DNA of 64,000 nt from JASHPR01 sp963844655 (GTDB lineage: Bacteria > Actinomycetota > Actinomycetes > Streptosporangiales > Streptosporangiaceae). This document shows, one piece after another, positions 24,223 through 31,470 of the stretch (position 1 is its first letter; the number at the start of each line of letters is the position of its first letter). The stretch lies in NCBI GenBank assembly GCA_963844655.1, contig CAWJPA010000009.1, positions 761,193-825,192 of the forward strand, written 5' to 3'. Position numbers and translations under genes: made by a program. The notes beneath the pieces are model-generated. The model was not told the DNA's origin, searched no databases, and saw only the letters and a list, made by a program, of their open reading frames with translations.

Positions 24223-24875
24223 TGCCAAGCGGCGGGGCCCGCGAGCCCGTTCGGTTCCTGGTCTTCTCGGCGTCCCTGCGGCGCGACTCGCTCAATGCCC
24301 GGCTGGCTGACCTGGCCGCGGCGGCGATCGAGGCCAATGGCGGGGAAGTGGACGTCGCCGCCATGCGTGACTTCGACGCCCCGTCCTACGACCAGGATGT
24401 CCAGCGTGATGAGGGCTTCCCGCCCGGGGCCGAGGAGTTCCGGCGGCGGCTCGAGGCCTGTCACGGGTTCGTGGTGTCGTCGCCGGAGTACAACGCGTCG
24501 ATGCCCGGGGCGCTGAAGAACGCGATCGACTGGGTGTCCCGCTACCGGCCGCAGCCGCTTAACGAGCGCCACGGGCTGCTCATGTCCGCGTCACCCTCGA
24601 TGGGCGGGGGCAACCGCGGGCTGTGGGCGCTGCGTGTCCCGTTCGAGCACCTCGGGGCGAGGCTGTACCCGGACATGTTCTCGCTGGCCCAGGCCCACCT
24701 GGCCTTCACCGCGGAGGGCCGCATCGCCGACGGGCAGCTGCAGCAGCGGTTCGATACCAATATCGTCAACTTCCTGGACCAGGTCGAGGCGTCTACGCAC
24801 TACCCGTGCGTGAAGCGGGCCTGGGTGGAGTATCTGGGCGAGCATCCGGAGCCGGCGCTGGACCGGGTTGAGTAG
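24219..24875 (+). CDS. NAD(P)H-dependent FMN reductase family protein
   Basis: A 218-residue flavodoxin-fold reductase: FSASLRRDSLNARLADLA for phosphate binding, then VVSSPEYNASMPGALKNAIDWVSR, the flavin-site motif of the family. It would reduce FMN or quinones with NAD(P)H. The family includes ArsH, but the short N-terminus and motifs here are generic. It starts at the ATG overlapping the kinase stop and is convergent with an ArsR gene 14 bases away. Confidence 0.88.
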   Translation: MMPSGGAREPVRFLVFSASLRRDSLNARLADLAAAAIEANGGEVDVAAMRDFDAPSYDQDVQRDEGFPPGAEEFRRRLEACHGFVVSSPEYNASMPGALKNAIDWVSRYRPQPLNERHGLLMSASPSMGGGNRGLWALRVPFEHLGARLYPDMFSLAQAHLAFTAEGRIADGQLQQRFDTNIVNFLDQVEASTHYPCVKRAWVEYLGEHPEPALDRVE

Positions 24876-24889
24876 GGAGCCTAGGCGCG

Positions 24890-25288
24890 CTACCCGGCCG
24901 GGCTGAGCACCGCCGACACCGCGCGGAGGGCTGCGGGCACCAGTGCGTAGTAGGCCCACACCCCGCGCTTCTCGCGGGTGAAGATCCCGGCGTCGACCAG
25001 GATCTTCAGGTGGTGCGACACGGTCGGCTGGGTCAGTCCCAGCGGCTCGGTCAGATCGCAGACACAGGCCTCACCGCCCTCGTGCGCGGCGACCATCGAG
25101 ACCAGCCGCAGGCGGGTGGGATCGGCCAGGGCCTTGAGCAGGCGGGCGAGGTCGGCGGCCTGGCTGGCGGTGATTGGCTCGCGCAGCAGGGGCGCGCAGC
25201 AGGCCTCGGCCAGCGGCAGCGCGGCCCGGTTCCTGACGCCAGCGGCTGAGGTGCTCACCTGGTCAGTATAGCCAGCGGACATTGACAT
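24890..25288 (-). CDS. ArsR-family metalloid-type repressor
   Basis: A 132-residue winged-helix repressor: LARLLKALADPTRLRLVSMVAAHEGGEACVCDLTEPLGLTQPTVSHHLKILVDAGIFTREKRGVWAYY. Cys30-Cys31 near the N-terminus and Cys75/Cys77 in the CVCDL helix match the N-terminal Cys pair plus helix Cys used for As(III)/Sb(III) sensing by Corynebacterium ArsR1-type repressors. ATG at 25288, with an ATG at 25282 also possible. It is divergent from a small Cys-pair protein, and its promoter carries the same 20-bp sequence as the ars island at 62.06 kb. The protein is clearly paralogous to that ArsR. Confidence 0.9.
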   Translation of the reverse strand: MSMSAGYTDQVSTSAAGVRNRAALPLAEACCAPLLREPITASQAADLARLLKALADPTRLRLVSMVAAHEGGEACVCDLTEPLGLTQPTVSHHLKILVDAGIFTREKRGVWAYYALVPAALRAVSAVLSPAG

Positions 25289-25334
25289 CCGTCTATCTCT
25301 TCGGCAGAGTAGGGATCGATAGTCATCTATATCT
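25281..25334. promoter_or_regulatory. ArsR-type operator region, copy A
   Basis: On the minus strand, AGATATAGATGACTATCGAT (25315-25334) is identical over 20 bases to 62061-62080. A second element, ATTGACATCCGTCTAT (25281-25296), overlaps the arsR start and resembles ATTGATGGATGTCAAT at the other locus. The sites lie between the divergent ArsR and the small Cys-pair gene. Binding is inferred. Confidence 0.8.
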
Positions 25335-25354
25335 ACGCGGCCAGGGAGGTCACG

Positions 25355-25702
25355 ATGAGCAGCCCGCTGCCTGGCGAGGATGACGCCGCGGCCCCGAACT
25401 GGGCACCGGACGCCTGCACCCTGCCCGCCGCCGAGCGGCCGCTGCGGGGCGCCGAGTTCGCCGGGCTGCTGACGGACTCGGTGCGCGCTAGCGAGCGCCC
25501 TGAGCCGACCCGGCTGCACCTGGATCTGCGCCCGGGCCCGGAGGTCGCGGCCCGGGCGGCCGCGCTGGCCGCGGCCGAGACCGAATGCTGCTCGTTCTTC
25601 ACTTTCACCCTGACCGCAGGCGGCGGCGCGCTGAGCCTGGACATCACCGTGCCCGCCGCCCACACCGCGGTCCTGGACGCGCTGGCCGGCCTGAGCTCCT
25701 AG
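25355..25702 (+). CDS. Small Cys-pair protein divergent from ArsR
   Basis: A 115-residue soluble protein I cannot assign a proven function. Its C-terminal half, RLHLDLRPGPEVAARAAALAAAETECCSFFTFTLTAGGGALSLDITVP, resembles a small domain found beside or fused to metal-type ArsR/MerR regulators in actinobacteria. The vicinal ECCSFF cysteines could bind a thiophilic metal(loid). GGGAGG precedes the ATG. It is the only gene that the conserved operator could control on this side, so an accessory metalloid-binding role is plausible. Confidence 0.65.
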   Translation: MSSPLPGEDDAAAPNWAPDACTLPAAERPLRGAEFAGLLTDSVRASERPEPTRLHLDLRPGPEVAARAAALAAAETECCSFFTFTLTAGGGALSLDITVPAAHTAVLDALAGLSS

Positions 25703-25776
25703 CCCGGGCCATCGCGGCCCGCGGTGGCGAGTTGCTCACCCCGGCACGGTCCGGGACCGCACTACAGTTGGCTCTC

Positions 25777-26436
25777 GTGCGACTCGTCATTGCCAGGTGC
25801 AGCGTGGACTACGCAGGGCGGCTCAGCGCGCATCTCCCGCCGGCCACCAGGCTCCTGATGATCAAGGCCGACGGCTCGGTGCTCATCCATTCCGACGGCG
25901 GCAGTTACAAGCCGCTGAACTGGATGTCGCCCCCCTGCCTGCTGGCCGAGGAGGCCGGCCGCTGGGTCGTGACCGGGAAGTCGGGCGAGACGCTGACCAT
26001 CGTGATCGAGGAGGTCCTCAGCGACACCTCGTTCGATCTCGGGGTGGATCCCGGCCTGACCAAGGACGGCGTGGAGTCGCACCTGCAGGAGCTGCTGGCG
26101 GCGCAGATGCAGGTGCTGGGCGAGGGCTGGCGGCTGGTCCGCCGCGAGTACCCCACCGCGATCGGCCCGGTGGACCTGATGTGCCGGGACGCCGAGGGCG
26201 CCGCGGTGGCGATCGAGATCAAGCGGCGCGGGGAGATCGACGGCGTCGAGCAACTCTCCCGCTATCTCGAGCTGCTGAACCGGGATCCGCTGCTGGCCCC
26301 GGTGCGTGGGATCTTCGCGGCGCAGGAGATCCGGCCGCAGGCCCGGGTTCTGGCCCAGGACAGGGGCATCAGCTGCCTGATCCTCGACTACCAGGCGATG
26401 CGCGGGACCGACGACACCACTCTGCGGCTGTTCTGA
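25777..26436 (+). CDS. nucS: Mismatch-specific endonuclease NucS/EndoMS
   Basis: A 219-residue nuclease. The N-terminal beta domain (MRLVIARCSVDYAGRLSAHLP, then YKPLNWMSPPC) and the RecB-like C-terminal nuclease domain (GWRLVRREYPTAIGPVDLMCRD, AIEIKRRGEIDGVEQLSRYLELLNRD) match NucS along its length. Catalytic Asp and Glu-x-Lys are present in PVDLM and IEIKRR. NucS replaces MutS/MutL in actinobacteria, cutting both strands at mismatches with the sliding clamp. GTG at 25777. The family's C-terminal clamp-binding motif would be in the final RLF region. Confidence 0.93.
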   Translation: MRLVIARCSVDYAGRLSAHLPPATRLLMIKADGSVLIHSDGGSYKPLNWMSPPCLLAEEAGRWVVTGKSGETLTIVIEEVLSDTSFDLGVDPGLTKDGVESHLQELLAAQMQVLGEGWRLVRREYPTAIGPVDLMCRDAEGAAVAIEIKRRGEIDGVEQLSRYLELLNRDPLLAPVRGIFAAQEIRPQARVLAQDRGISCLILDYQAMRGTDDTTLRLF

Positions 26437-26675
26437 CCGGTTACCGGTCGGTTCTGTCTGTCTGTGGTCACTTCTGACTGATTAATCCTGCGGCTCCTTG
26501 GGGTCGGCATGGCACGGGGCGGTCGCGAGGATTAGCATTTGCCTGTCCATGTCCACATGTGACTTGACGCGGCGGACAAGATGGCAGCATCTGCTGACAT
26601 CGGTGGGTGGGAGGGGCGAGGTCACTCGCGCGGCGCAGGTCACGGGAACGGCATCCCGGACAGTCGGCTGCGGCC

Positions 26676-27035
26676 GTGAGGGGGTCGGCAAAGACCGTGT
26701 GGCGGGAGAAGCGCCGTATGCGCCAGCTCGAGAACGAGGTCGCGCAGGCGAGAGCGGGCCAGGCTGACCTGCAGCGGCGCTTGGAGCTGTTCGAGAAGAT
26801 CGCGGCCGCCGCTGGCGTCGAGGCCCCCGGCCAGGCTGCGGAACGGGCCGACGACGACACCGTGCCCCAGTCCCTGGTGGTCGCGGCGCAGGATCCACGC
26901 CAGGGTGGCGCACCGGTCCGGCTTGACGTGGACGGCCGCGAGCTCGTCGCCGTGGTCGGCGGCGGGGGCGGCGATCCGCACGAGTGGTGGGCCGCGATCC
27001 GGCGCCTGGCATCCCAGCTGAGGAGCGCCTCGTGA
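26676..27035 (+). CDS. Hypothetical protein with N-terminal coiled coil
   Basis: A 119-residue protein: a basic start (VRGSAKTVWREKRRMRQLENEVAQARAGQADLQRRLELFEKIAAAAG) that should form a coiled coil, then an acidic region, and a Gly-rich GGGGGDPHEWWAAIRRLASQL end. I chose the GTG at 26676; the frame is open upstream. Its stop overlaps the GTG of the next gene, so the two are coupled. I do not recognise the family. The pairing of a small coiled-coil protein with a membrane protein suggests a complex. Confidence 0.55.
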   Translation: MRGSAKTVWREKRRMRQLENEVAQARAGQADLQRRLELFEKIAAAAGVEAPGQAAERADDDTVPQSLVVAAQDPRQGGAPVRLDVDGRELVAVVGGGGGDPHEWWAAIRRLASQLRSAS

Positions 27036-27685
27036 TCCAGCTGGAGCGCGTCACCCTGCCGGAGGGGCTCCGGGCCCTGGCCTACCGCGATGAGCGCGGC
27101 AATCTGATCGTGTATGTGTCGAAGTCCCTGGACGCCCAGGTCCAGCGCGCGGCCGTGATGGAGGCGATCCGGGCCACGCGGCGAACCGGGTGGCGGGCGG
27201 CGCTGCCCCCGGTCGGGGTGGCTCTGGTCCTGGCCGTCCGGGTGCTGATGCGGGGCGCCGCCAGCACGGTCCGCATCCGGCCCGTCGCCTGGGGCGCGGC
27301 CGCGGGCGGCGCGGTGCTGAGCGCGTCCGCCGCCGCGGTGTTCGTCACCGCGGTGCCGCCCCACCACGGCCCGGCCGGGCCCGCGCAGCAGCCCGGACCG
27401 CCCGCCGCCGGGCAGAACTCGCCGCACGGCCGGCAGCCCGCCGGGCACACCGGCTCGGACCCGGTCCAGCCCGTCGCCGACGTCGGTAATTCACCGGGGG
27501 CCGGGCACACCGCCTCGACGGCGAAGGCAGGTAAGACCGCGACGTCCTCAGCCCCGGGCAGCGCGGCATCGCCCGCCCCGTCGTCGTCGCCCGCGCCGGC
27601 GCCATCACCGCAGCCGACGCCATCACCCACCCCGACGTGCATCATCAACCTGCTGGGCATCAGGGTCTGCACGCCCGCGCTGTAG
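27032..27685 (+). CDS. Hypothetical single-pass membrane protein with Pro/Ser/Ala-rich exterior
   Basis: A 217-residue protein starting at the GTG overlapping the previous stop. The first 50 residues form a compact domain (VTLPEGLRALAYRDERGNLIVYVSKSLDAQVQRAAVMEAIRATRR) that looks conserved, with a trace of the HExxH-less ImmA-type pattern. A membrane segment follows (ALPPVGVALVLAVRVLMRG, then AAAGGAVLSASAAAVFVTAV), then about 100 Pro/Ser/Thr/Ala residues and a final hydrophobic CIINLLGIRVCTPAL. Function is unknown. Confidence 0.6.
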   Translation: MIQLERVTLPEGLRALAYRDERGNLIVYVSKSLDAQVQRAAVMEAIRATRRTGWRAALPPVGVALVLAVRVLMRGAASTVRIRPVAWGAAAGGAVLSASAAAVFVTAVPPHHGPAGPAQQPGPPAAGQNSPHGRQPAGHTGSDPVQPVADVGNSPGAGHTASTAKAGKTATSSAPGSAASPAPSSSPAPAPSPQPTPSPTPTCIINLLGIRVCTPAL

Positions 27686-27719
27686 CACACCCGGCGGGCC
27701 GGCCCGCCGCGTGCCGTGC

Positions 27720-28121
27720 TCAGGCCCGGCGCTGCTGCTGCTCTTCTTCTGACTCGCCCTCCTGCTCACGCCAGTTGCGGGCGAGCGCGATCAGGCCGCG
27801 GACCACCTCGGGCGGCAGCCCGGGTGTCTCGGCGATGTGCCTCAGGGTCGGGTCCTGGTACTCCGGCTGGCCCGCGCTGGCCGCCACGATCGCCGGCTCT
27901 CCCCCGCTGAGTATCCGGCGGCAGGAGCCGGGAGCCCAGCCGAGATGGTTCTCCACCGCGCCCAGCGTGCTGGCCGAGACCCGGTGGCCGGTCTCGAGCT
28001 TCCCGAGGGTGCGGTCGGTCACGCCGGTCGCTGCGGAGAGCGCACGGCGGTCGCGCATGCCGAGGGCGGCGCGCCGGGCGACCACGTAGTCAGCGAGCCG
28101 CTCCCAGTCCTCACTTGCCAT
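27720..28121 (-). CDS. XRE-family helix-turn-helix regulator
   Basis: A 133-residue protein with an N-terminal HTH: LADYVVARRAALGMRDRRALSAATGVTDRTLGKLETGHRVSASTLGAVENHLGWAPGSCRRILSGG, the actinobacterial type common near developmental and signalling genes. The C-terminal half ends in a Glu/Gln run (EQEGESEEEQQQRRA). ATG at 28121; a GTG two codons upstream is also possible. It is convergent with the two hypothetical genes. Confidence 0.82.
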   Translation of the reverse strand: MASEDWERLADYVVARRAALGMRDRRALSAATGVTDRTLGKLETGHRVSASTLGAVENHLGWAPGSCRRILSGGEPAIVAASAGQPEYQDPTLRHIAETPGLPPEVVRGLIALARNWREQEGESEEEQQQRRA

Positions 28122-28418
28122 GAGCACATCTTGGTGGAAGATGTGGGAAGAATCCAGAGGACGATAGGTCTCTATCAGCTACCTATACGGATAAAACAGG
28201 CAGAGATCTTCCTTTAAATACTCTCCGCTTCACCGTTTCTTGTCAGTCTCTTGACATTTCTTCCTATCTCTTCCTATTCTCAAAGCATGCCAGCCGCAGC
28301 CAGCTGAGGTCCGCAGGGAGTGGGTTGCCGCTCGCACGAAACAACCGGGTGCGCCGGACTCCGGCGCACCCGGCCTGCCCCGCCGACCCGGTCGGCCGAG
28401 ATCCCCGAGGTCACTGCG
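28122..28418. other. AT-rich promoter region between XRE and sigma genes
   Basis: The 297-base divergent gap is AT-rich for this genome between 28130 and 28290, with pyrimidine-rich repeats such as CTTCCTATCTCTTCCTATTC at 28260-28279 and TTCTTGTCAGTCTCTTGACA just before. It probably holds promoters for both genes. No RNA gene or ORF is evident. Confidence 0.5.
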
Positions 28419-29153
28419 ATGCCCGCAATCGCCGCACCCGCACGCTACCCGCGCCGCCTCTCCCCCGATGCGGCCAGCCTTGTCCCGGTGGTCGGGTACA
28501 CCGCCCGGCCGCGGCCGAGACCGGCTCGCCGGACGGCAAGATGTCCCGTGCAGGCCGAAATGCCCACAGGTGAGCCGGATCGGGCTGCTGCGCGTTCTAC
28601 GTTCGTGGCCGATTCCCAGCCCGCCGACACCGTGCTTGGCTCGATCCACGATCAGGTCGCCGCAGAAGCCAGCCAGGCGATCACCGACCTGTACCACGCC
28701 GAGTACCGGTCCCTGGTCCGGATGTCAGCCGTGCTGGTGGGCGACGTGAGCACCGCGGAAGAGGTGGTGCAGGACACGTTCATCGCCATGCACAGCGCCT
28801 GGCGCCGGCTCCGGCACTCCGACAAGGCGGTGAACTACCTGCGCCGGTCGGTGATGAACCGGTCCCGGTCGGTGCTGCGCCACCGGGCCGTGGCCGACCG
28901 GCACGCGCCCAAGCCCGAGCCGGACATGCCCAGTGCCGAGCAGGGCGCGATCGCGCAGCTCGAGCGATCCGCGGTGATCTCGGCCCTGCTTGCGCTGCCG
29001 CCCCGGCAGCGCGAGGCGCTCGTGCTCAGGTTCTACCTGGACCTGTCGGAAGATCAGGTCGCCTCGATGATGCACATCAGCCGGGGCGCGGTGAAGAGCC
29101 ACACCGCCCGGGCCAAGGCGGCCCTGCGCACGGTACTGGAACCGCGCATGTGA
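28419..29153 (+). CDS. ECF-type RNA polymerase sigma factor (SigE-like group)
   Basis: A 244-residue protein by the ATG at 28419 behind CCGAGG. The sigma core begins near residue 75: ITDLYHAEYRSLVRMSAVLVGDVSTAEEVVQDTFIAMHSAWRRLRHSDKAVNYLRRSVMNRSRS (region 2), then ALLALPPRQREALVLRFYLDLSEDQVASMMHISRGAVKSHTARAKAAL (region 4). The first 75 residues are Pro/Arg-rich and unlike known sigma domains, so a later start such as the ATG at 28560 is possible. No anti-sigma gene is adjacent. Confidence 0.82.
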   Translation: MPAIAAPARYPRRLSPDAASLVPVVGYTARPRPRPARRTARCPVQAEMPTGEPDRAAARSTFVADSQPADTVLGSIHDQVAAEASQAITDLYHAEYRSLVRMSAVLVGDVSTAEEVVQDTFIAMHSAWRRLRHSDKAVNYLRRSVMNRSRSVLRHRAVADRHAPKPEPDMPSAEQGAIAQLERSAVISALLALPPRQREALVLRFYLDLSEDQVASMMHISRGAVKSHTARAKAALRTVLEPRM

Positions 29154-29177
29154 CCATCCCCGGCACCCGGCGCATGA

Positions 29178-29666
29178 TTAAGCCGGGAACAGGTGCGCGT
29201 TCACCGCTCGCGCGGGCTCGGCGAGCCAGGGGATCTCGACGACCATGACCCCCGAGCGCCGCAGCGCGTCGGCGCCGCCGCCGGACACGAACAGCGGCGG
29301 CTCAAGCCAGGCGACCACCACCCGCGGCACCCCGGCCTGGACGACGAGCTCGGCGCAGCAGTGCGGCCGCGACGCGCGGGCCACGCACGGCTCCAGCGAG
29401 CTGTACAGCGTGGCCTCGGCCAGCCGCGGGTCACCCGCAGCCCGGGCCAGCGCGATCTCCTCGGCGTGATTCTTCTGGTCCGTCTCACGGGAGAACCCGG
29501 TCGTGATCACGCTGCCCGAGCTGCTGACCAGCACGGCCCCGACGGAGAACGCGGACTGCGACGGCGGGCACCGCTTGGACAGCTCGATGGCCTCGCGCAG
29601 CCAGCGCAGGTCGCCGTGCGGGTGGCCGGGCACGTCAGGCGGGCCGTCCTGGGCATGTTCTGCCAT
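29178..29666 (-). CDS. RibD-like cytidine/deaminase domain protein
   Basis: A 162-residue zinc deaminase. Motifs are VGAVLVSSSGSVITTGFSRETDQKNHAEEIAL with the HAE site, and LEPCVARASRPHCCAELVVQAGVPRVVVAW, where the two zinc cysteines are spaced as in the pyrimidine deaminase domain of RibD rather than the PCxxC of cytidine deaminase. It stands alone, without a RibD reductase domain. It could deaminate a riboflavin intermediate or another aminopyrimidine. It is convergent with the sigma factor. Confidence 0.82.
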   Translation of the reverse strand: MAEHAQDGPPDVPGHPHGDLRWLREAIELSKRCPPSQSAFSVGAVLVSSSGSVITTGFSRETDQKNHAEEIALARAAGDPRLAEATLYSSLEPCVARASRPHCCAELVVQAGVPRVVVAWLEPPLFVSGGGADALRRSGVMVVEIPWLAEPARAVNAHLFPA

Positions 29667-29830
29667 GCGGGCCCTCCGGTCTTCTCCAGTCTGGGCAGAT
29701 GCGTACCCAACGGTATCTTCCGCCGGCCGCCCGGTGGTTTACTGGCACCCGAGTGCGGCGGCGCCCTGACCCGGCTGGCGGCTGTTGCCGCAGGCAGAAC
29801 CTACGCTGCACAGAACGGTGGTGCACGGCG

Positions 29831-31345
29831 ATGGCGACGACGCTGTGGACGCAGGGCCCCGCCCGGCCCCTGGAGACCTTTGACTCGGTGAACCCGGCGA
29901 CATCCGAGGTCATCGCCACGTTCGGCGTATGCGGGGAAGACGAGGTGGCCGAGGCGGTCGACCACGCGCAGCACGCCGCGGCGTGGTGGGCGACCCTGTC
30001 CTGGAAAGACAGGCAGACCCGCCTGCTGGCCTGGAAATCGCACATCATCCGGTACGTCGGCCGCCTGGCCGAGCTCGTGCACAACGAGACAGGCAAGCCC
30101 CTGGCCGACGCCCAGCTGGAGATCCTGCTCGCGGTGGTGCACATCGACTGGGCCGCCCGCCACGCCCGCCGGGTGCTGCGCCCGCGCCGGGTCCGCAGCG
30201 GCCTGGTGGCCATCAACCAGGCCGCGACCCTGGAGTACCAGCCGCTCGGCGTCGTCGGCGTGATCGGGCCGTGGAACTACCCGGTGTTCACGCCAATGGG
30301 CTCGATCGCCTACGCGCTGGCCGCGGGCAACGCGGTGGTGTTCAAGCCGAGCGAGCTCACTCCCGCGGTCGGCGGCTGGCTGGTCAGCTCGTTCGCCGAG
30401 GTAGTGCCGGAACAGCCGGTGCTGCAGCTGATCACCGGCGCCGCCGCCACCGGTGAGCACCTGGCCCGCAGCGCGGTCAACAAGATCGCATTCACCGGCT
30501 CGGCCGCCACGGCCAAGAAGGTCATGGCCGCCTGCGCCCAGAACCTCACCCCGATGGTTGCCGAGTGCGGTGGCAAGGATGCGCTCGTTGTGGCCGCCGA
30601 CGCCGACCTCGACGCCGCGGCCGACGCCGCCGCCTGGGGCGCGGTGTCCAACGCCGGCCAGACCTGTGTCGGCATCGAGCGGGTCTACGTGGCGGAGGAC
30701 GTCTACCACTCGTTCGTGGAGAAGCTGACCGACAAGCTGTCCGCGGTCCGCCCCGGGGAGGACCGCGAGGCGGACTACGGGCCGATGACGCTCCCAGGCC
30801 AGATCGAGGTGGTCGAGCGCCACGTCGCCGACGCGCTGGCCCGGGGCGCCCGCCCCCTGCTCGGTGGCCTGGAGAGCATCCGCAAGCCGTACGTGGGCCC
30901 GGTGATCCTCACCGACGTGCCCGAGGAGAGCCGGGCGATCACCGAGGAGACGTTCGGGCCCACGGTCACGGTGACCCGGGTGGTCAACCTGCACGACGCC
31001 GTCCGGCTGGCCAACGCCGGCCGCTACGGACTGGGCGCGTCGGTGTTCGCCGGGAACAAGAAGGCGGCCATGGCCGCGGCCCGGTCGCTGCGCAGCGGGA
31101 TGACGGCCGTGAACTCGGTGATAGCGTTCGCGGCCGTGCCCTCGCTCCCGTTCGGCGGCTCAGGGGACTCCGGGTTCGGCCGGATTCACGGCGCCGACGG
31201 GCTGCGCGAGTTCGCCCGGCCGAAGTCGATCACCCGCCAGCGGATGAAGCCCATGGTCAACCTGACCTCGCTGTCCCGCAGCGACAAGGACATGAAGCGG
31301 ATCCTCGGCCTGGCCACCATGCTGCACGGCAAGCGCTACAAGTAA
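29831..31345 (+). CDS. Aldehyde dehydrogenase (succinate-semialdehyde dehydrogenase-like)
   Basis: A 504-residue NAD(P)-dependent aldehyde dehydrogenase: GVVGVIGPWNYPVFTPMGSIAYALAAGNAVVFKPSE, FTGSAATAKKV, catalytic Glu in VAECGGKDA, nucleophile Cys in NAGQTCVGIERV, and EETFGPTVTV. The last 45 residues (MKPMVNLTSLSRSDKDMKRIL...) extend past the usual end, as in the actinobacterial SSDH-like group. ATG at 29831. The substrate is unknown; oxidoreductases follow at 33-36 kb but are not linked by operon structure. Confidence 0.9.
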   Translation: MATTLWTQGPARPLETFDSVNPATSEVIATFGVCGEDEVAEAVDHAQHAAAWWATLSWKDRQTRLLAWKSHIIRYVGRLAELVHNETGKPLADAQLEILLAVVHIDWAARHARRVLRPRRVRSGLVAINQAATLEYQPLGVVGVIGPWNYPVFTPMGSIAYALAAGNAVVFKPSELTPAVGGWLVSSFAEVVPEQPVLQLITGAAATGEHLARSAVNKIAFTGSAATAKKVMAACAQNLTPMVAECGGKDALVVAADADLDAAADAAAWGAVSNAGQTCVGIERVYVAEDVYHSFVEKLTDKLSAVRPGEDREADYGPMTLPGQIEVVERHVADALARGARPLLGGLESIRKPYVGPVILTDVPEESRAITEETFGPTVTVTRVVNLHDAVRLANAGRYGLGASVFAGNKKAAMAAARSLRSGMTAVNSVIAFAAVPSLPFGGSGDSGFGRIHGADGLREFARPKSITRQRMKPMVNLTSLSRSDKDMKRILGLATMLHGKRYK

Positions 31346-31371
31346 GGTCGGCCGCAGCACATCCACTGTTC

Positions 31372-31391
31372 ATATTGCCGTTACGCAATAT
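31372..31391. terminator. Short hairpin after the aldehyde dehydrogenase
   Basis: ATATTGC (31372-31378) and GCAATAT (31385-31391) form a perfect 7-bp dyad with a 6-base loop, 26 bases past the stop, followed by TCT. The AT-rich stem is unusual here; it could equally be an operator for the next gene. Confidence 0.4.
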
Positions 31392-31470
31392 TCTCCTGGC
31401 CTGGTCAACCGCTGCCACGGTGGACACGTGATAGGGGCAAAGGACGCTGACCTGGGGGGACGGGCCGGAA

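Noticed and set aside
24219..24875. ArsH assignment for the FMN reductase
   Set aside because: It is near an ArsR gene, but it is coupled to a histidine kinase on the other strand and lacks the longer ArsH N-terminus; kept as a generic FMN reductase.
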